Shown here piece by piece: positions 1-9,065 of a DNA stretch of 64,000 nucleotides. Position numbers and translations under genes: made by a program. The stretch is from Rhizobiales bacterium CCH3-A5. Lineage in GTDB: Bacteria; Pseudomonadota; Alphaproteobacteria; Rhizobiales; Beijerinckiaceae. Each line of letters opens with the position of its first letter. The first letter of the stretch is position 1. The DNA lies in contig LSIB01000136.1 of assembly GCA_001556025.1 (NCBI GenBank), forward strand, positions 270,867 through 334,866. Direction: 5' to 3'. The notes beneath the pieces are model-generated. The model was not told where the DNA came from. It was given only the letters and a program-made list of their open reading frames with translations, and made no database searches.

Positions 1-455
1 GCGATTCGCTCGACTACGTCACCGTCATGGTCGGCGAACAGGTCCTCGGATTGCCGATCGGACGCGTCCATGACGTCTTCATCGCGACCCGGATCACGCC
101 CGTGCCGAGCGCGCCGAAGGAGATCGTCGGCCTGCTCAACCTGCGCGGCCGGGTCGTGACGGCGATCTGCATGCGCAAGCGGCTGGGCCGCTTCGTCGAC
201 CTGTCGAACCACTGCAACGAGAAATGCGAACTCGTCGCGGTCGGCATCGATCTCGGCGGCGAGGCCTATGCGCTGATCGTCGACGCCGTCGGCGAGGTGA
301 TGCGGCTCGACCAATCGACCTTCGAGCCCGTGCCGGTCCATCTCGACAGAAGCTGGGCTGCACTCGCGGCAGGCGTCCACCGGCTCGACGACCGCCTTCT
401 GGTGGTCCTCAATGTCGACGCCGTCCTGAAAATCGACCTTCCCATAGCGGCGTGA
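1..455 (+). CDS. cheW: Chemotaxis coupling protein CheW (5' end cut by window)
   Basis: CheW links chemoreceptors to the histidine kinase CheA at the inner face of the membrane. The frame is already open at base 3 and reads in phase into the ATG at 27, so the gene begins upstream of the window and the true N-terminus is missing. The visible part (about 150 residues) is a CheW-like beta fold: the start of LGLPIGRVHDVF, the NLRGRVV motif that contacts receptors and kinase, and a C-terminal half with LIVDAVGEVMRL and LLVVLNVDAVL. It precedes cheY by 30 bp in a cheW-cheY-cheB-cheR run, the usual order of an alphaproteobacterial chemotaxis operon, so cheA is probably just upstream. Confidence 0.93.
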   Translation, partial: DSLDYVTVMVGEQVLGLPIGRVHDVFIATRITPVPSAPKEIVGLLNLRGRVVTAICMRKRLGRFVDLSNHCNEKCELVAVGIDLGGEAYALIVDAVGEVMRLDQSTFEPVPVHLDRSWAALAAGVHRLDDRLLVVLNVDAVLKIDLPIAA

Positions 456-485
456 CGCCGCCCTCGCCCGATCCGGAGAACGATC

Positions 486-851
486 ATGAAATATTGCCTC
501 GTCGTCGACGACTCCGCGGTCATCCGCAAGGTCGCCCGCCGCATCCTCGAAGGCCTGCAGTTCCGCATCGCCGAGGCAGAGGACGGCGCGCGCGCCATCG
601 ACGCCTGCAAGGGCGAGATGCCCGACGCCGTGCTGCTCGACTGGAACATGCCGATTATGGACGGCTACGATTTCCTGCGCACGCTGCGCCAGATGCCGGG
701 CGGCAAGCGTCCCAAGGTCGTGTTCTGCACCACCGAGAACGACATTGCCCATATTGCGCGCGCCATGCATGCCGGCGCCGACGAATACATCATGAAGCCG
801 TTCGACAAGGAGATCGTGGCCTCCAAATTCCACCAGGTCGGCTTGCTCTGA
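486..851 (+). CDS. cheY: Chemotaxis response regulator CheY
   Basis: Single-domain receiver of 121 aa with no output domain, the usual size for CheY. The acidic pocket is D8-D9, the phospho-acceptor is D52 in LLDWNMPIMDG, the conserved Thr lies in FCTTEND, and the Lys lies in MKPFDKE. Phosphorylated by CheA, CheY binds the flagellar switch or acts as a phosphate sink; alphaproteobacteria often have several CheYs, and this sequence alone does not say which role applies. It sits 30 bp after cheW and 50 bp before cheB. The ATG is preceded by GGAGAACG, a plausible ribosome binding site. Confidence 0.95.
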   Translation: MKYCLVVDDSAVIRKVARRILEGLQFRIAEAEDGARAIDACKGEMPDAVLLDWNMPIMDGYDFLRTLRQMPGGKRPKVVFCTTENDIAHIARAMHAGADEYIMKPFDKEIVASKFHQVGLL

Positions 852-901
852 TCGCATAGGTCGAGCAACCCGCCCGCCCCGCCGGCCCGGATGCGCAACG
901 C

Positions 902-2017
902 ATGATCAGCCCTTTATCTGCCTACGGCGCAGCGGCGCAGCGACCCAAGACGGTCGTGATCGCTGACGACTCCGTCGTGGTGCGCGGGTTGTTCGCGCGC
1001 TGGCTCGGCGAGAGCGGGCAGTTCCATGTCGTCGCCGTCGCCGGCGATGGCGAAACCGCGGTCGCCCATGCCGGCCGCTTCCAGCCTGACGTGATGGTGC
1101 TCGATCTCGACATGCCCGGCGTCGATGGCGCCGCCGCCCTGCCGCAGATCCTTAAGGAAAGCCCGCGCACCGGTATCCTGCTGGCCACGACTCTGACCGA
1201 GCGCAACGCCCGGATCGCGCTGGAATGCATGACCAAGGGCGCGATGGACGTGCTCTCCAAGCCGGACAGCCGCGGCGGCATGACGCTGTCGCTCGATTTC
1301 CGCAGCGAGTTCCTGCTGAAGCTCGGCAACATCGCGCAGACTCCGGTCAGGCCCGGTTCGCTGCCGCCCGAGGTCGATCTCGATTGTCCTCTCACCGGCC
1401 CGGTCAATCTGAAGCCGCTCGTTTCGGTGATGCCGCGCTATCTGATGGTCGGCGCTTCGACCGGCGGGCCGCGAGCCGTCACCAGGGTGCTCGCCGATAT
1501 CGGTCCCGCATTGCAGGACCTGACGACGCTGATCGTGCAGCATATGCCGCCGGTCTTCACCGCCTCCTTCGCTGAGCAGGTCGCAGCCCAGATCGGCGTG
1601 CCGACGCGCGAGCCCTTTGACGGCGAACGGCTTGCACGTGGCACGATCTATGTCGCGCCGGGCGGGCGTCACCTCGGCATCGAGCGCAAGCTTGGCCATA
1701 TCGTCGCCAGCATCTCCGACGCACCGCCGGTGCGCTTTTGCCGACCGGCGGTCGATGTCCTGTTCAACGAGGCGGCGCGCCATCTCGGCCCAGCCGCGCT
1801 CGGCCTCGTGCTCACAGGCATGGGCAGCGACGGCACGGAGGGTGCAGGCGCGCTGCGGCGGGCAGGCGCGGCCGTCATCGCGCAGGATGAAGCCTCCAGC
1901 ACGATCTGGGGCATGCCGGGCTCGGTCGTGCGCGCCCGCCACGCCAGCGTAGTGATCCCGCTCGACGCGATCGGCGGCGCGATCCGCGGCCTGCTTCGCG
2001 AAGGCCCACCGCGATGA
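902..2017 (+). CDS. cheB: Chemotaxis protein-glutamate methylesterase/deamidase CheB
   Basis: CheB removes methyl groups from, and deamidates, receptor glutamates during adaptation. Its 371 aa hold an N-terminal receiver (about 16-140; acidic pair D22-D23, phospho-Asp D68 in VLDLDMPGVDG) and a C-terminal esterase domain (about 180-365). The catalytic Ser lies in GASTGGP, the His in VQHMPP and the Asp in TGMGSDGTEG, so the triad is intact. The linker is about 40 residues. The stop overlaps the cheR start by 4 bp (ATGA), so the adaptation pair is translationally coupled. Confidence 0.96.
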   Translation: MISPLSAYGAAAQRPKTVVIADDSVVVRGLFARWLGESGQFHVVAVAGDGETAVAHAGRFQPDVMVLDLDMPGVDGAAALPQILKESPRTGILLATTLTERNARIALECMTKGAMDVLSKPDSRGGMTLSLDFRSEFLLKLGNIAQTPVRPGSLPPEVDLDCPLTGPVNLKPLVSVMPRYLMVGASTGGPRAVTRVLADIGPALQDLTTLIVQHMPPVFTASFAEQVAAQIGVPTREPFDGERLARGTIYVAPGGRHLGIERKLGHIVASISDAPPVRFCRPAVDVLFNEAARHLGPAALGLVLTGMGSDGTEGAGALRRAGAAVIAQDEASSTIWGMPGSVVRARHASVVIPLDAIGGAIRGLLREGPPR

Positions 2018-2907
2018 CGGAGGCCGATTTCGATTTCCTGCGCGCTTTGCTGCATCAGCGCTCCGGGCTCTCGCTGAGCGAGGAGAAGCGCTATCTCGCC
2101 GAAAGCCGGCTCGGCATCCTGTGCCGTCGTAGCGGCATCGACGGTCTCGGCGCGCTGGTTCAGAAACTGCGCTTCAGGGCCGATCCCGCGCTGGAGAACG
2201 CCGTCGTCGAGGCGATGACCACCAACGAGACGCTGTTCTTTCGCGACCGCTCGCCCTTCGACCTGTTCCGCGACGTGATCCTGCCCGAGAAGCTCGCCGC
2301 CAACGCCACGAGCCGTTCCTTGCGCATCTGGTGCGCGGCGGTCTCCACCGGACAGGAAGCCTATTCGCTGGCGATGATACTCGACGAGATGGCCCAGCGC
2401 CTCGCCGGCTGGCGCGTCGAAATCCTCGGTACGGACATCTCGACCGAAGTGCTCGAGCGGGCGCGCCAGGGCGTCTACAGCCAGTTCGAGGTCCAGCGCG
2501 GCCTGCCGATCCAGATGCTGCTGCGCTATTTCCGCCAGGACGGCGACAAATGGCAGGTCAACGAGCGCATCCGCGCCATGGTCGACCTCAAGCCGCACAA
2601 CCTGCTGGAACCCAACGCCCATTTCGGCCAGTTCGACGTGATCTTCTGCCGCAACGTGCTGATCTATTTCGACGTCGCCACCAAGGCGAAGGTGATGGCG
2701 GCGCTAGCGCAGCGGCTGGCGCGCGACGGAGCCTTCGTGCTGGGCGCGGCCGAGACCGTGATCGGCATCACAACCACGATCGTGCCCGACCGCGAGCATC
2801 GCGGCCTCTACCGCGAAAGCAGTTCCGTCAAGGCGCAGACATCGAATTTGGGCCTGCCCTTCGACCGCACGCGCTCGCTTGCCGCAGTGGCCGGCAGGCG
2901 GTTCTAG
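2014..2907 (+). CDS. cheR: Chemotaxis protein methyltransferase CheR
   Basis: SAM-dependent methyltransferase that methylates receptor glutamates, opposing CheB. Its 297 aa comprise a small helical N-terminal domain (about 1-75) and a Rossmann domain. Family motifs are TTNETLFFRD, the SAM-binding segment around WCAAVSTGQEAYSLAM, GTDIST, and FCRNVLIYFD near the C-terminal third. The start overlaps the cheB stop. A tail of about 30 residues after YRES is low in recognisable motifs. It is the last gene of the chemotaxis run; the hairpin downstream has its T-run on the other strand and so serves ctrA rather than cheR. Confidence 0.95.
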   Translation: MTEADFDFLRALLHQRSGLSLSEEKRYLAESRLGILCRRSGIDGLGALVQKLRFRADPALENAVVEAMTTNETLFFRDRSPFDLFRDVILPEKLAANATSRSLRIWCAAVSTGQEAYSLAMILDEMAQRLAGWRVEILGTDISTEVLERARQGVYSQFEVQRGLPIQMLLRYFRQDGDKWQVNERIRAMVDLKPHNLLEPNAHFGQFDVIFCRNVLIYFDVATKAKVMAALAQRLARDGAFVLGAAETVIGITTTIVPDREHRGLYRESSSVKAQTSNLGLPFDRTRSLAAVAGRRF

Positions 2908-2963
2908 ACCGCCCTCGCTGCTCAAGCGGCCGATTCGCGGCGACGCACGCAAAGCCATCCCCA

Positions 2964-2990
2964 AAACAAAAACCCCGCCTCGCGGCGGGG
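2964..2990 (-). terminator. Rho-independent terminator of ctrA
   Basis: Stem CCCCGCC/GGCGGGG (2973-2979 with 2984-2990) closes a 4-nt TCGC loop. Read on the minus strand it is followed directly by TTTTTGTTTT (2963-2972). It lies about 105 bp beyond the ctrA stop and points in the ctrA direction. Confidence 0.85.
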
Positions 2991-3095
2991 TCCCCGTCAG
3001 CCTGTCGTTTACATCCGACGATCAGGCCTCAAACTCTATGCCGGCCGATGATGACCGCATCGTGACGCGTCTTGTCGATGCTCGGGCCGGCGAGA

Positions 3096-3797
3096 TCACG
3101 CAGGAATGCGCTCGTCGACCTCGGTCGGCTCGCGCAGCACATAACCGCGGCCCCAGACCGTCTCGATATAGTTCTTGCCGTCCGACGCGTTGGCGAGCTT
3201 CTTGCGCAGCTTGCAGATGAACACGTCGATGATCTTGAGCTCTGGCTCGTCCATGCCGCCATAGAGATGGTTGAGGAACATCTCCTTGGTCAGCGTCGTG
3301 CCCTTGCGGAGCGAAAGCAGCTCCAGCATCTGGTATTCCTTGCCGGTGAGATGGACGCGGGCGGCATCGACTTCCACGGTCTTGGTGTCGAGATTGACGA
3401 TCAGGTCGCCTGTCGTAATGACCGACTGGGCATGGCCCTTCGAGCGGCGCACGATGGCGTGGATGCGGGCGACGAGCTCGTCCTTGTGGAACGGCTTGGT
3501 CAGGTAGTCGTCCGCGCCGAAGCCCAGGCCCTTGACCTTGTCCTCGATGCCGGCGAGACCCGACAGGATCAGGATCGGCGTCTTGACCTTGGCGACGCGC
3601 AAGGAGCGCAGAACCTCGTAGCCCGACATGTCGGGCAGGTTCAGGTCGAGCAGGATGATGTCGTAGTCGTAGAGCTTGCCGAGATCGACGCCCTCTTCGC
3701 CGAGATCCGTCGTATAGACGTTGAAGCTCTCGGACTTGAGCATGAGCTCGATGCTTTGGGCGGTTGCGCTATCGTCTTCGATCAGCAGAACCCGCAT
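3096..3797 (-). CDS. ctrA: Cell-cycle response regulator CtrA
   Basis: OmpR-family response regulator of 233 aa controlling cell cycle, flagellar and motility genes in alphaproteobacteria by binding TTAA-N7-TTAAC. The receiver is about 1-115, with E7-D8-D9, phospho-Asp D51 in [11 protein letters not shown] and Lys in TKPFHKDE; the winged helix is about 125-230, with the recognition region near [13 protein letters not shown]. The frame extends upstream to 3902, but family proteins start at MRVLLIEDD, so ATG 3797 is chosen. It lies tail to tail with the chemotaxis operon and head to head with fliI across a 343-bp regulatory region. The protein ends in Ala, as in CtrA proteins with hydrophobic tails that are proteolysed; that link is inference. 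Confidence 0.96.
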   Translation of the reverse strand: MRVLLIEDDSATAQSIELMLKSESFNVYTTDLGEEGVDLGKLYDYDIILLDLNLPDMSGYEVLRSLRVAKVKTPILILSGLAGIEDKVKGLGFGADDYLTKPFHKDELVARIHAIVRRSKGHAQSVITTGDLIVNLDTKTVEVDAARVHLTGKEYQMLELLSLRKGTTLTKEMFLNHLYGGMDEPELKIIDVFICKLRKKLANASDGKNYIETVWGRGYVLREPTEVDERIPA

Positions 3798-4140
3798 GTC
3801 ACGTCCCCAATTCAGCCCCGAGGCAAGCTGCCCGCGCTTATCGTCCGAACCCCCGCGGCTCAGGACGACGACGTGCTTGCCCGATGAAACGCCACGCGAC
3901 ACGCTACGGAGAAATGGTTAACAAACCGTGATTCCCGTATGCAAGCGCTTCGTGGGAGCAGCCGGACGATCCTTTCCGAGGTGAGTCGAAATTGACACGG
4001 ATCGGACAGTCCACTCCCGCGAAAATGCCTTTCGCGAAGGCCCGCTTCGAGGAACAGGTCGAAAAACAACCCGCGACGCGCAGCAGCCTCGACACACAGT
4101 GTTAATCAGACGCCTTAATGAAAGGTTTACGGCCACACTT
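3798..4140. promoter_or_regulatory. Divergent ctrA/fliI control region with two GANTC sites
   Basis: 343 bp without a gene. It holds GATTC at 3930-3934 and GAGTC at 3983-3987, both matching the CcrM methylation site GANTC, and a GTTAAC palindrome at 3917-3922. In Caulobacter the ctrA P1 promoter is controlled by CcrM methylation of a GANTC site; the same arrangement is likely here. The fliI-proximal end carries a CtrA box, listed separately. The ctrA transcription start cannot be placed from sequence alone. Confidence 0.6.
4115..4130 (+). promoter_or_regulatory. Candidate CtrA box upstream of fliI
   Basis: TTAA (4115-4118), seven bases, then TTTAC (4126-4130): one mismatch to the CtrA consensus TTAA-N7-TTAAC. 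It ends 10 bp before the fliI ATG at 4141, so it would overlap the 5' leader; it could act as activator site of an upstream start or as a repressor site. A further TTAA at 4102-4105 lies just upstream. Confidence 0.5.
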
Positions 4141-5481
4141 ATGAACAGCCCTTCACCAGCCCGGGACAAGCTCAGCGCGCTCGCCGCCACGATCGAAGGG
4201 CTGGACGGGCTGACGATCTATGGTCGCGTCACCGCCGTGCGCGGACTTCTGGTCGAAATCTCGGGGCCGATTGGCGCGATGAGCCTGGGCGGACGGATCG
4301 AGATCGACATCGGCCAGAGTGCGCGCGTGCCCTGCGAGGTGATCGGCTTTTCGGGCGAGAAGGCGCTGGTCATGCCCTATGGCGGGCTCGACGGCGTGCG
4401 CCGGGGCTGCCCGGCCTATGTCGACAAGGCCCAGCCCGGCGTGCGCCCCAGCATGGCCTGGCTCGGCCGCGTCGTCGATGCGCTCGGCCGCCCGGTCGAC
4501 AAGGGCCCTCCGCTGCCGCAGGGCGAGCAGCTCTTTCCCTACCGCGCCGACCCGCCGCCGGCCCATTCGCGCCGCCGCGTCGGCCCCCCGCTCGATCTCG
4601 GCGTGCGCGGGATGAACGCCTTCCTGACCTGTTGCCTCGGCCAGCGCATGGGCATCTTCGCCGGCTCCGGCGTCGGCAAATCGGTGCTGCTCTCCATGCT
4701 GGCGCGCTATGCCAAGGCCGACGTCAACATCATCGGCCTCGTCGGCGAGCGCGGCCGCGAGGTGCAGGAGTTCCTGCAGGACGATCTCGGCCCGACGGGC
4801 CTTGCCCGCTCGGTCGTCGTCGTCGCAACCTCCGACGAGCCGGCGCTGATGCGCAAGCAGGCGGCGCTGACGACGCTGGCGCTGGCCGAGTATTTCCGCG
4901 ACCAGGGCCTGCAGGTGATGTGCCTGATGGATTCCGTCACGCGTTTTGCCATGGCGATGCGCGAGATCGGGCTCGCCGCCGGCGAGCCGCCGACGACCAA
5001 GGGCTACACCCCGACCGTCTTCGCCGAACTGCCCCGGCTGCTCGAGCGCGCCGGGCCCGGCGTCTCGGACGGCGCGATCACGGGCCTGTTCACCGTGCTG
5101 GTCGATGGCGGCGACCATGACGAACCAGTGGCGGACGCGGTGCGCGGTATCCTCGACGGGCATATCGTGATGGAGCGCTCGATCGCCGAGCGCGGCCGCT
5201 TCCCGGCGATCAATATTCTCAAATCGGTCTCGCGCACCATGCCGAAGGCGTGCGACCCGGCCTTCTACCCGGTCGTGCAGAAGGCGCGCGCCACGCTGGC
5301 AACCTATGCCGACATGGAGGAGCTGATCCGGCTCGGCGCCTATCGCCAGGGCGCATCCGCGGAAGTCGACGAGGCGATCCGCCTCAACCCGGCGCTGGAA
5401 AGCTTTCTCAAGCAGGCCAAGGACGAGGCGACCTCGCTGCCGGAGAGCTACGCGCGGCTGGCGGCGATCATGGCGAGCTAG
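4141..5481 (+). CDS. fliI: Flagellar protein export ATPase FliI
   Basis: F1-beta-like ATPase at the base of the flagellar type III export apparatus. Its 446 aa carry Walker A GSGVGKS (about 175-181), the LVGERGREV motif, Walker B in [12 protein letters not shown], and the late motif [15 protein letters not shown]. The frame opens at a GTG at 4099, but ATG 4141 gives the normal N-terminus and leaves the CtrA box outside the coding part. Downstream its stop shares the four bases CTAG (5478-5481) with the stop of a convergent MFS gene. The usual partner fliJ comes only at 6913, so the normal fliI-fliJ adjacency is interrupted. Confidence 0.96.
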   Translation: MNSPSPARDKLSALAATIEGLDGLTIYGRVTAVRGLLVEISGPIGAMSLGGRIEIDIGQSARVPCEVIGFSGEKALVMPYGGLDGVRRGCPAYVDKAQPGVRPSMAWLGRVVDALGRPVDKGPPLPQGEQLFPYRADPPPAHSRRRVGPPLDLGVRGMNAFLTCCLGQRMGIFAGSGVGKSVLLSMLARYAKADVNIIGLVGERGREVQEFLQDDLGPTGLARSVVVVATSDEPALMRKQAALTTLALAEYFRDQGLQVMCLMDSVTRFAMAMREIGLAAGEPPTTKGYTPTVFAELPRLLERAGPGVSDGAITGLFTVLVDGGDHDEPVADAVRGILDGHIVMERSIAERGRFPAINILKSVSRTMPKACDPAFYPVVQKARATLATYADMEELIRLGAYRQGASAEVDEAIRLNPALESFLKQAKDEATSLPESYARLAAIMAS

Positions 5482-6791
5482 AGCCGTCGGACCAGCACGG
5501 CGAGCGCCGCCAGCGCGAGAAGCTGCAGTACGGCCGAACCGACCAGCGTGAAATCCGTGCCGGCCCGCTCGATCCCGGCTGCATAGAGCAAGGGCGCGGC
5601 GGCGAAGATCAGGTTCTGCGGCACGGTCAGCCGACCCGACATCACCGCATAGCCGCGCTGGCCGAAGAGCAGCAAGGGAAGCGTCGCGCGCGCGATCGAG
5701 AGCACGCCTGCTCCCGCCGAATAGAGCAGCACGAAGGCCGTACTGACCGGTGCCGAACCATGCGCGAGAAGCTGCAGCAGGCAGGCGGCGGCCCCCAGCA
5801 TCAGCGCATAGAGGCTCAGGCGCTCCAGCCGGACCCGATCGCCGGCGACGACCTCGATCAAGCGCGCGGCGATGGTCGCAGGCCCGGTCAGGCTGGCGAT
5901 CGCCACCGCCGAGGCGAGCGGTAGGCCCGACGCCTCGAACAGGCCGATGAAATGCAGCGGCAGCCCCCAGGACACCAGCCCGCTCAGGCAGAAGCAGGTC
6001 GCCAGCAGCACGAAGGCGGTGCGGCGTTGCGCCTCCGGCACGCGACCGTTCAACCGGAGCGCTGCGGCCTCGTCCTGCGCCTGCACGAGCGGCTTGCGGT
6101 GGCGCGGAATGGCGAGATGGATTGGAAGCGCGATGCAAAGATGCATCGCCGCGAAGACGAGGCAGGCGCCGCGCCAGCCGAGCCAGTCGGACAGGCCGGC
6201 CGCCAGCGGCCAAAACAGGCTGGCCGACAGCCCCGTCACCAGCATCATCACGCCGATCACGCGGCGCGCGCGCTCGTCCATGATCTGCGCCACGGTGACG
6301 CTGCCCATATTGGCGAGCGACATGGCGTGGCCGACGCCGATGACGCACCACGCGGCGAGATAGCTGACCGGCCCTTGCGCGGCGGCAAGGCAGGCGAAAC
6401 CCGCGGCGCAGATCGCCGCGCCGAGGCTCATCAGGCCGCGCGTGCCATAACGCTCGGCATGACGCCCGAGGACGGGAGCGACCGCCGCCCCGATGACCAG
6501 CAGCACCGTGATGCCGCCGAAGACGAGCTGGATCGAGAGGCCGAGGTCGCGGACGAGATAGGCCGCCAGCACGGAGGGCGCCCAGTAGTTCGCGCCCCAG
6601 CCGATCAGTCGCGTCAGCGACAGGCCGGCGATCAGCCAGGCATGCTCGGGCAAGGGTCGCAAGGCGGGCAAGGGCACGAGATCCGACAGCGGCGGCGGGA
6701 TGCGCGGCGCTGTTTGCACAACGCATAACCGAGAGCCGTCAGCAGCAGCAGCCCATCCGGCGCAGCGGCAACATGCGCGCAAAGCAGCCAT
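5478..6791 (-). CDS. MFS transporter lodged between fliI and fliJ
   Basis: About 437 aa with some 12 hydrophobic segments and a polar central loop after segment 6 (around [19 protein letters not shown]), the usual major facilitator plan. Substrate is unknown; no signature was recognised beyond family level. The frame is open up to 6944, overlapping fliJ, which is unlikely; ATG 6791 is used, although the best ribosome binding site (AAGGAGGT, about 6811-6818) is about 20 bp upstream. A GTG at 6722 would give 414 aa beginning closer to the first membrane segment. It converges on fliI with a 4-bp overlap of stops and diverges from fliJ, so it is not part of the flagellar operon. Confidence 0.8.
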   Translation of the reverse strand: MAALRACCRCAGWAAAADGSRLCVVQTAPRIPPPLSDLVPLPALRPLPEHAWLIAGLSLTRLIGWGANYWAPSVLAAYLVRDLGLSIQLVFGGITVLLVIGAAVAPVLGRHAERYGTRGLMSLGAAICAAGFACLAAAQGPVSYLAAWCVIGVGHAMSLANMGSVTVAQIMDERARRVIGVMMLVTGLSASLFWPLAAGLSDWLGWRGACLVFAAMHLCIALPIHLAIPRHRKPLVQAQDEAAALRLNGRVPEAQRRTAFVLLATCFCLSGLVSWGLPLHFIGLFEASGLPLASAVAIASLTGPATIAARLIEVVAGDRVRLERLSLYALMLGAAACLLQLLAHGSAPVSTAFVLLYSAGAGVLSIARATLPLLLFGQRGYAVMSGRLTVPQNLIFAAAPLLYAAGIERAGTDFTLVGSAVLQLLALAALAVLVRRL

Positions 6792-6912
6792 TTCCGGTAA
6801 GGAACGGTCAACCTCCTTGCGCCATGGTGTGTGCTGTCTCGCGGATAATAAGTTCGGTGGCGTGTCGAGGGGTCGGCGCGGCGCCAGTGCGTAACCAGGA
6901 GTTGGACACGAC

Positions 6913-7323
6913 ATGAAGTCGCGAGAGACCCTTTTGCGTCTCAAACGCTTCCAGGTCGACGAAAAGCGTCGCCGGGTAAGCCAGATCGAGATGATGATCG
7001 CCGAATTTCACCGCATGGCGACAGATCTGGATCGCGAGATCCAGAGCGAGGAAACCCGCGCCGGGATCTCGGACCCCGGCCATTTCGCCTATCCGACTTA
7101 TGCCAAGGCCGCGCTCGCCCGTCGCGACAATCTCCGCCAGTCGGCCGACAATCTGAAGGGTCAGCTCGACGACGCCAAGGCCGAGCTTCAGGAAGCGTTC
7201 GAGGACATGAAGAAGGTCGAGATCCTCGACGATCGCGAACGCGCTTCGGAGCGCGCCGCCGACGCCGCCCGCGACCAGGCGATGATGGACTCGATCGGGC
7301 TGCGGGCGCGCGCCAGCGTCTGA
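6913..7323 (+). CDS. fliJ: Flagellar export chaperone/stator FliJ
   Basis: 136 aa, almost entirely charged helix, with a predicted antiparallel coiled coil: KSRETLLRLKRFQVDEKRRR at the start, a Pro/Gly break near AGISDPGHFAYPTYAKAAL, and a second helix rich in Asp, Glu, Lys and Ala. This matches FliJ, the gamma-subunit-like stalk that interacts with the FliI ring and FlhA. The ATG follows CCAGGAGTTGG, a good ribosome binding site. Because fliI lies on the other side of an opposite-strand gene, fliJ must have its own promoter in 6792-6912 or be read through from fliI. Confidence 0.88.
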   Translation: MKSRETLLRLKRFQVDEKRRRVSQIEMMIAEFHRMATDLDREIQSEETRAGISDPGHFAYPTYAKAALARRDNLRQSADNLKGQLDDAKAELQEAFEDMKKVEILDDRERASERAADAARDQAMMDSIGLRARASV

Positions 7324-7328
7324 GCCCG

Positions 7329-7949
7329 TCAGCGCCCGTCGATCACCGGATGATGCGGCACGCAATCGCGCCGCATCTGACCGGCGAGTCGCGGATCGTC
7401 GTCGACCTCGATCCCGCGCTTGAAGACGCGGAAACCCGAGCGCTGGTAGAACTCCGGTGCGCCCTGGTGGTCGAGCGTGCAGGTATGGACCCAGAAGCGC
7501 GCGATCGGCCTTTGCCACGCGATCGCCAGCGCCCGGTTCATCAGCCAGCGCCCGCCCCCCTTGCCGACCACGCTCTCGTCGAGGCCGAAAAAGGCGAGTT
7601 CGCCCTCGCCTTCGACCCGAAAATCGAGTTCGAGCAGCCCGACATCGCGGCCGCCATGCATGACGGCGAAGAACAGGATCGCCTCGTCGCCCAGCAGCGC
7701 CTCGATCTCGGCCAACGGCCTGACCAGCCGGCTGAACCACATCCAGCGCTCGCCCAGCGCGCGGTAGATCGCCAGATAGCGGGCGGCGTCCCTGCGCCCG
7801 ATCGGCTCGATCGAAAAGCCCTCCGTTCCGGGCGGATCGGGCCTGACCGGCGGGGCGGCGAACATCTCCAGCGACGTCACGATCGCGGCGATCTTGCCCG
7901 GAGGCAGGTCGGTTGTCCCGGTCAGGCTGATGGCGAGGGTCTCGGGCAT
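7329..7949 (-). CDS. GNAT-family N-acetyltransferase
   Basis: 206 aa. The GNAT core lies at about 50-190: FFAVMHGGRDVGLLEL (beta strands before the acetyl-CoA loop), the acetyl-CoA loop around VVGKGGGRWLMNRALAIAW, and the closing motif DHQGAPEFYQRSGF typical of the last strands. Substrate is unknown; small-molecule or protein amine acetylation are both possible. It is convergent with fliJ with 5 bp between stops and does not belong to the flagellar set by function. Confidence 0.85.
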   Translation of the reverse strand: MPETLAISLTGTTDLPPGKIAAIVTSLEMFAAPPVRPDPPGTEGFSIEPIGRRDAARYLAIYRALGERWMWFSRLVRPLAEIEALLGDEAILFFAVMHGGRDVGLLELDFRVEGEGELAFFGLDESVVGKGGGRWLMNRALAIAWQRPIARFWVHTCTLDHQGAPEFYQRSGFRVFKRGIEVDDDPRLAGQMRRDCVPHHPVIDGR

Positions 7950-8017
7950 CGTCGGGCTTGTCCCTGGGTTGCGATGCCGCGATCATGACATGATCGCGGC
8001 GGAGAACTCACGCCAGC

Positions 8018-8428
8018 ATGTCTCATCGCCTCCATCACGTTCGTCGATCGGTCGGGTTCGCCCGGCTGCGGCTGGTTGCGGCGCTGGCGGTGATGCTGCT
8101 GGCGGTGCTGCCGCATGCGACGCTGGCCGTCAGCGCCGGCCATGCGGCTTCACCCGCAGGATCATCGCATCACCCCGCCGGCGATCACGACGCCACCCCT
8201 GCCGGCGAGCCCTGCCACGAAAGCGCAAAACCCGAGCCGACCGGCCATGGCGCGATGCCGTCCTGCTGCATTCTCGGCTGCGGGCTGATCGCGACATCGC
8301 TAGCCCCGACGGCTCAGATCATCCCGGCGCGCTGGGAAATCGTCGGGCCGCTCGCCCCAGAGCGCGGCGACGCCTTGTCGCCCGAGCCTGCCGAGCGCCC
8401 GCCGCGGACGTTCGCCTCGCTCGCCTGA
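8018..8428 (+). CDS. Small exported protein with His and Cys motif, function unknown
   Basis: 136 aa. The N-terminus has basic residues followed by a hydrophobic stretch ([21 protein letters not shown]) and a likely signal peptidase site near AVSAGHA. The mature part is rich in His ([10 protein letters not shown]) and has a Cys cluster, CHES then PSCCILGCG, which could bind a soft metal ion such as copper. It resembles small hypothetical proteins found next to copper genes, but I do not recognise the family. The next gene (DUF305, 88 bp downstream, same strand) strengthens the metal idea. Codon pattern and signal peptide support coding. Confidence 0.65.
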   Translation: MSHRLHHVRRSVGFARLRLVAALAVMLLAVLPHATLAVSAGHAASPAGSSHHPAGDHDATPAGEPCHESAKPEPTGHGAMPSCCILGCGLIATSLAPTAQIIPARWEIVGPLAPERGDALSPEPAERPPRTFASLA

Positions 8429-8516
8429 TCCCGAGTCCATTACATCCGATACCAGTCGCGCGCGCAGCGGCGCAGCCCTGCCGCGCCGGCATCGGCCCTT
8501 CAACGAGGACCACCAC

Positions 8517-8915
8517 ATGACCATCATCACCAAAACCCGTATCATCCGGACGGGCGTCGCGGCCCTGCTCGCGGCCGCCGTCGCGCTCGGCGGCGTCTCG
8601 CTCGCCCAGCAGCATCATGGCGGCCATGCCGGCCACGGCGGGGCCGCAACCGGCAAGGACACGCCGGCCACCACCGCCTTCAAGGCCGCCAACGCGAAGA
8701 TGCATGCCGATATGGACATCGCCTATAGCGGCGATGTCGACGCCGACTTCGTGCGCGGAATGATCCCACACCATCAGGGCGCGATCGCCATGGCCCGCAT
8801 CATGCTGGCCCATGGCAAGGACCCTGAACTGCGCAAGCTCGCCACGGCGGTCGTCGCGGAGCAGGAGAAGGAGATCGCGGCGATGCAGGCATGGCTCAAG
8901 GCCAACGGCAAATAG
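8517..8915 (+). CDS. DUF305 family exported protein (CopM-like)
   Basis: 132 aa. It has an N-terminal signal peptide (hydrophobic about 10-30, AxA-type end before QQHHGG), a His/Gly stretch [10 protein letters not shown], then the DUF305 four-helix core: [37 protein letters not shown] and a C-terminal helix ending EIAAMQAWL. The M/H pattern, with HHQGAI and repeated Met/His on helix faces, is the family hallmark; DUF305 proteins include periplasmic copper binders such as CopM. With its upstream neighbour it makes a two-gene metal-handling unit with no pump or oxidase nearby. Confidence 0.9.
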   Translation: MTIITKTRIIRTGVAALLAAAVALGGVSLAQQHHGGHAGHGGAATGKDTPATTAFKAANAKMHADMDIAYSGDVDADFVRGMIPHHQGAIAMARIMLAHGKDPELRKLATAVVAEQEKEIAAMQAWLKANGK

Positions 8916-9065
8916 GCCGCCCACGACACCGCAGGCGGCGCCGCCGCGCCGCTTGCTCTCCTTCACGCCCGCTGGCACAGAGGATGAGTCCGCCGGCCGC
9001 GCATCCACCGCATGCATAGCCAGCTTCGGACGCATAGCTCCAATTCCCGCCAGCCCGCCGGTCCC

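Noticed and set aside
4153..6726. 857-codon open frame on the minus strand across fliI and the MFS gene
   Set aside because: It is antisense to fliI, has Arg/Ala/Gly-rich composition typical of high-GC shadow frames and no family likeness.
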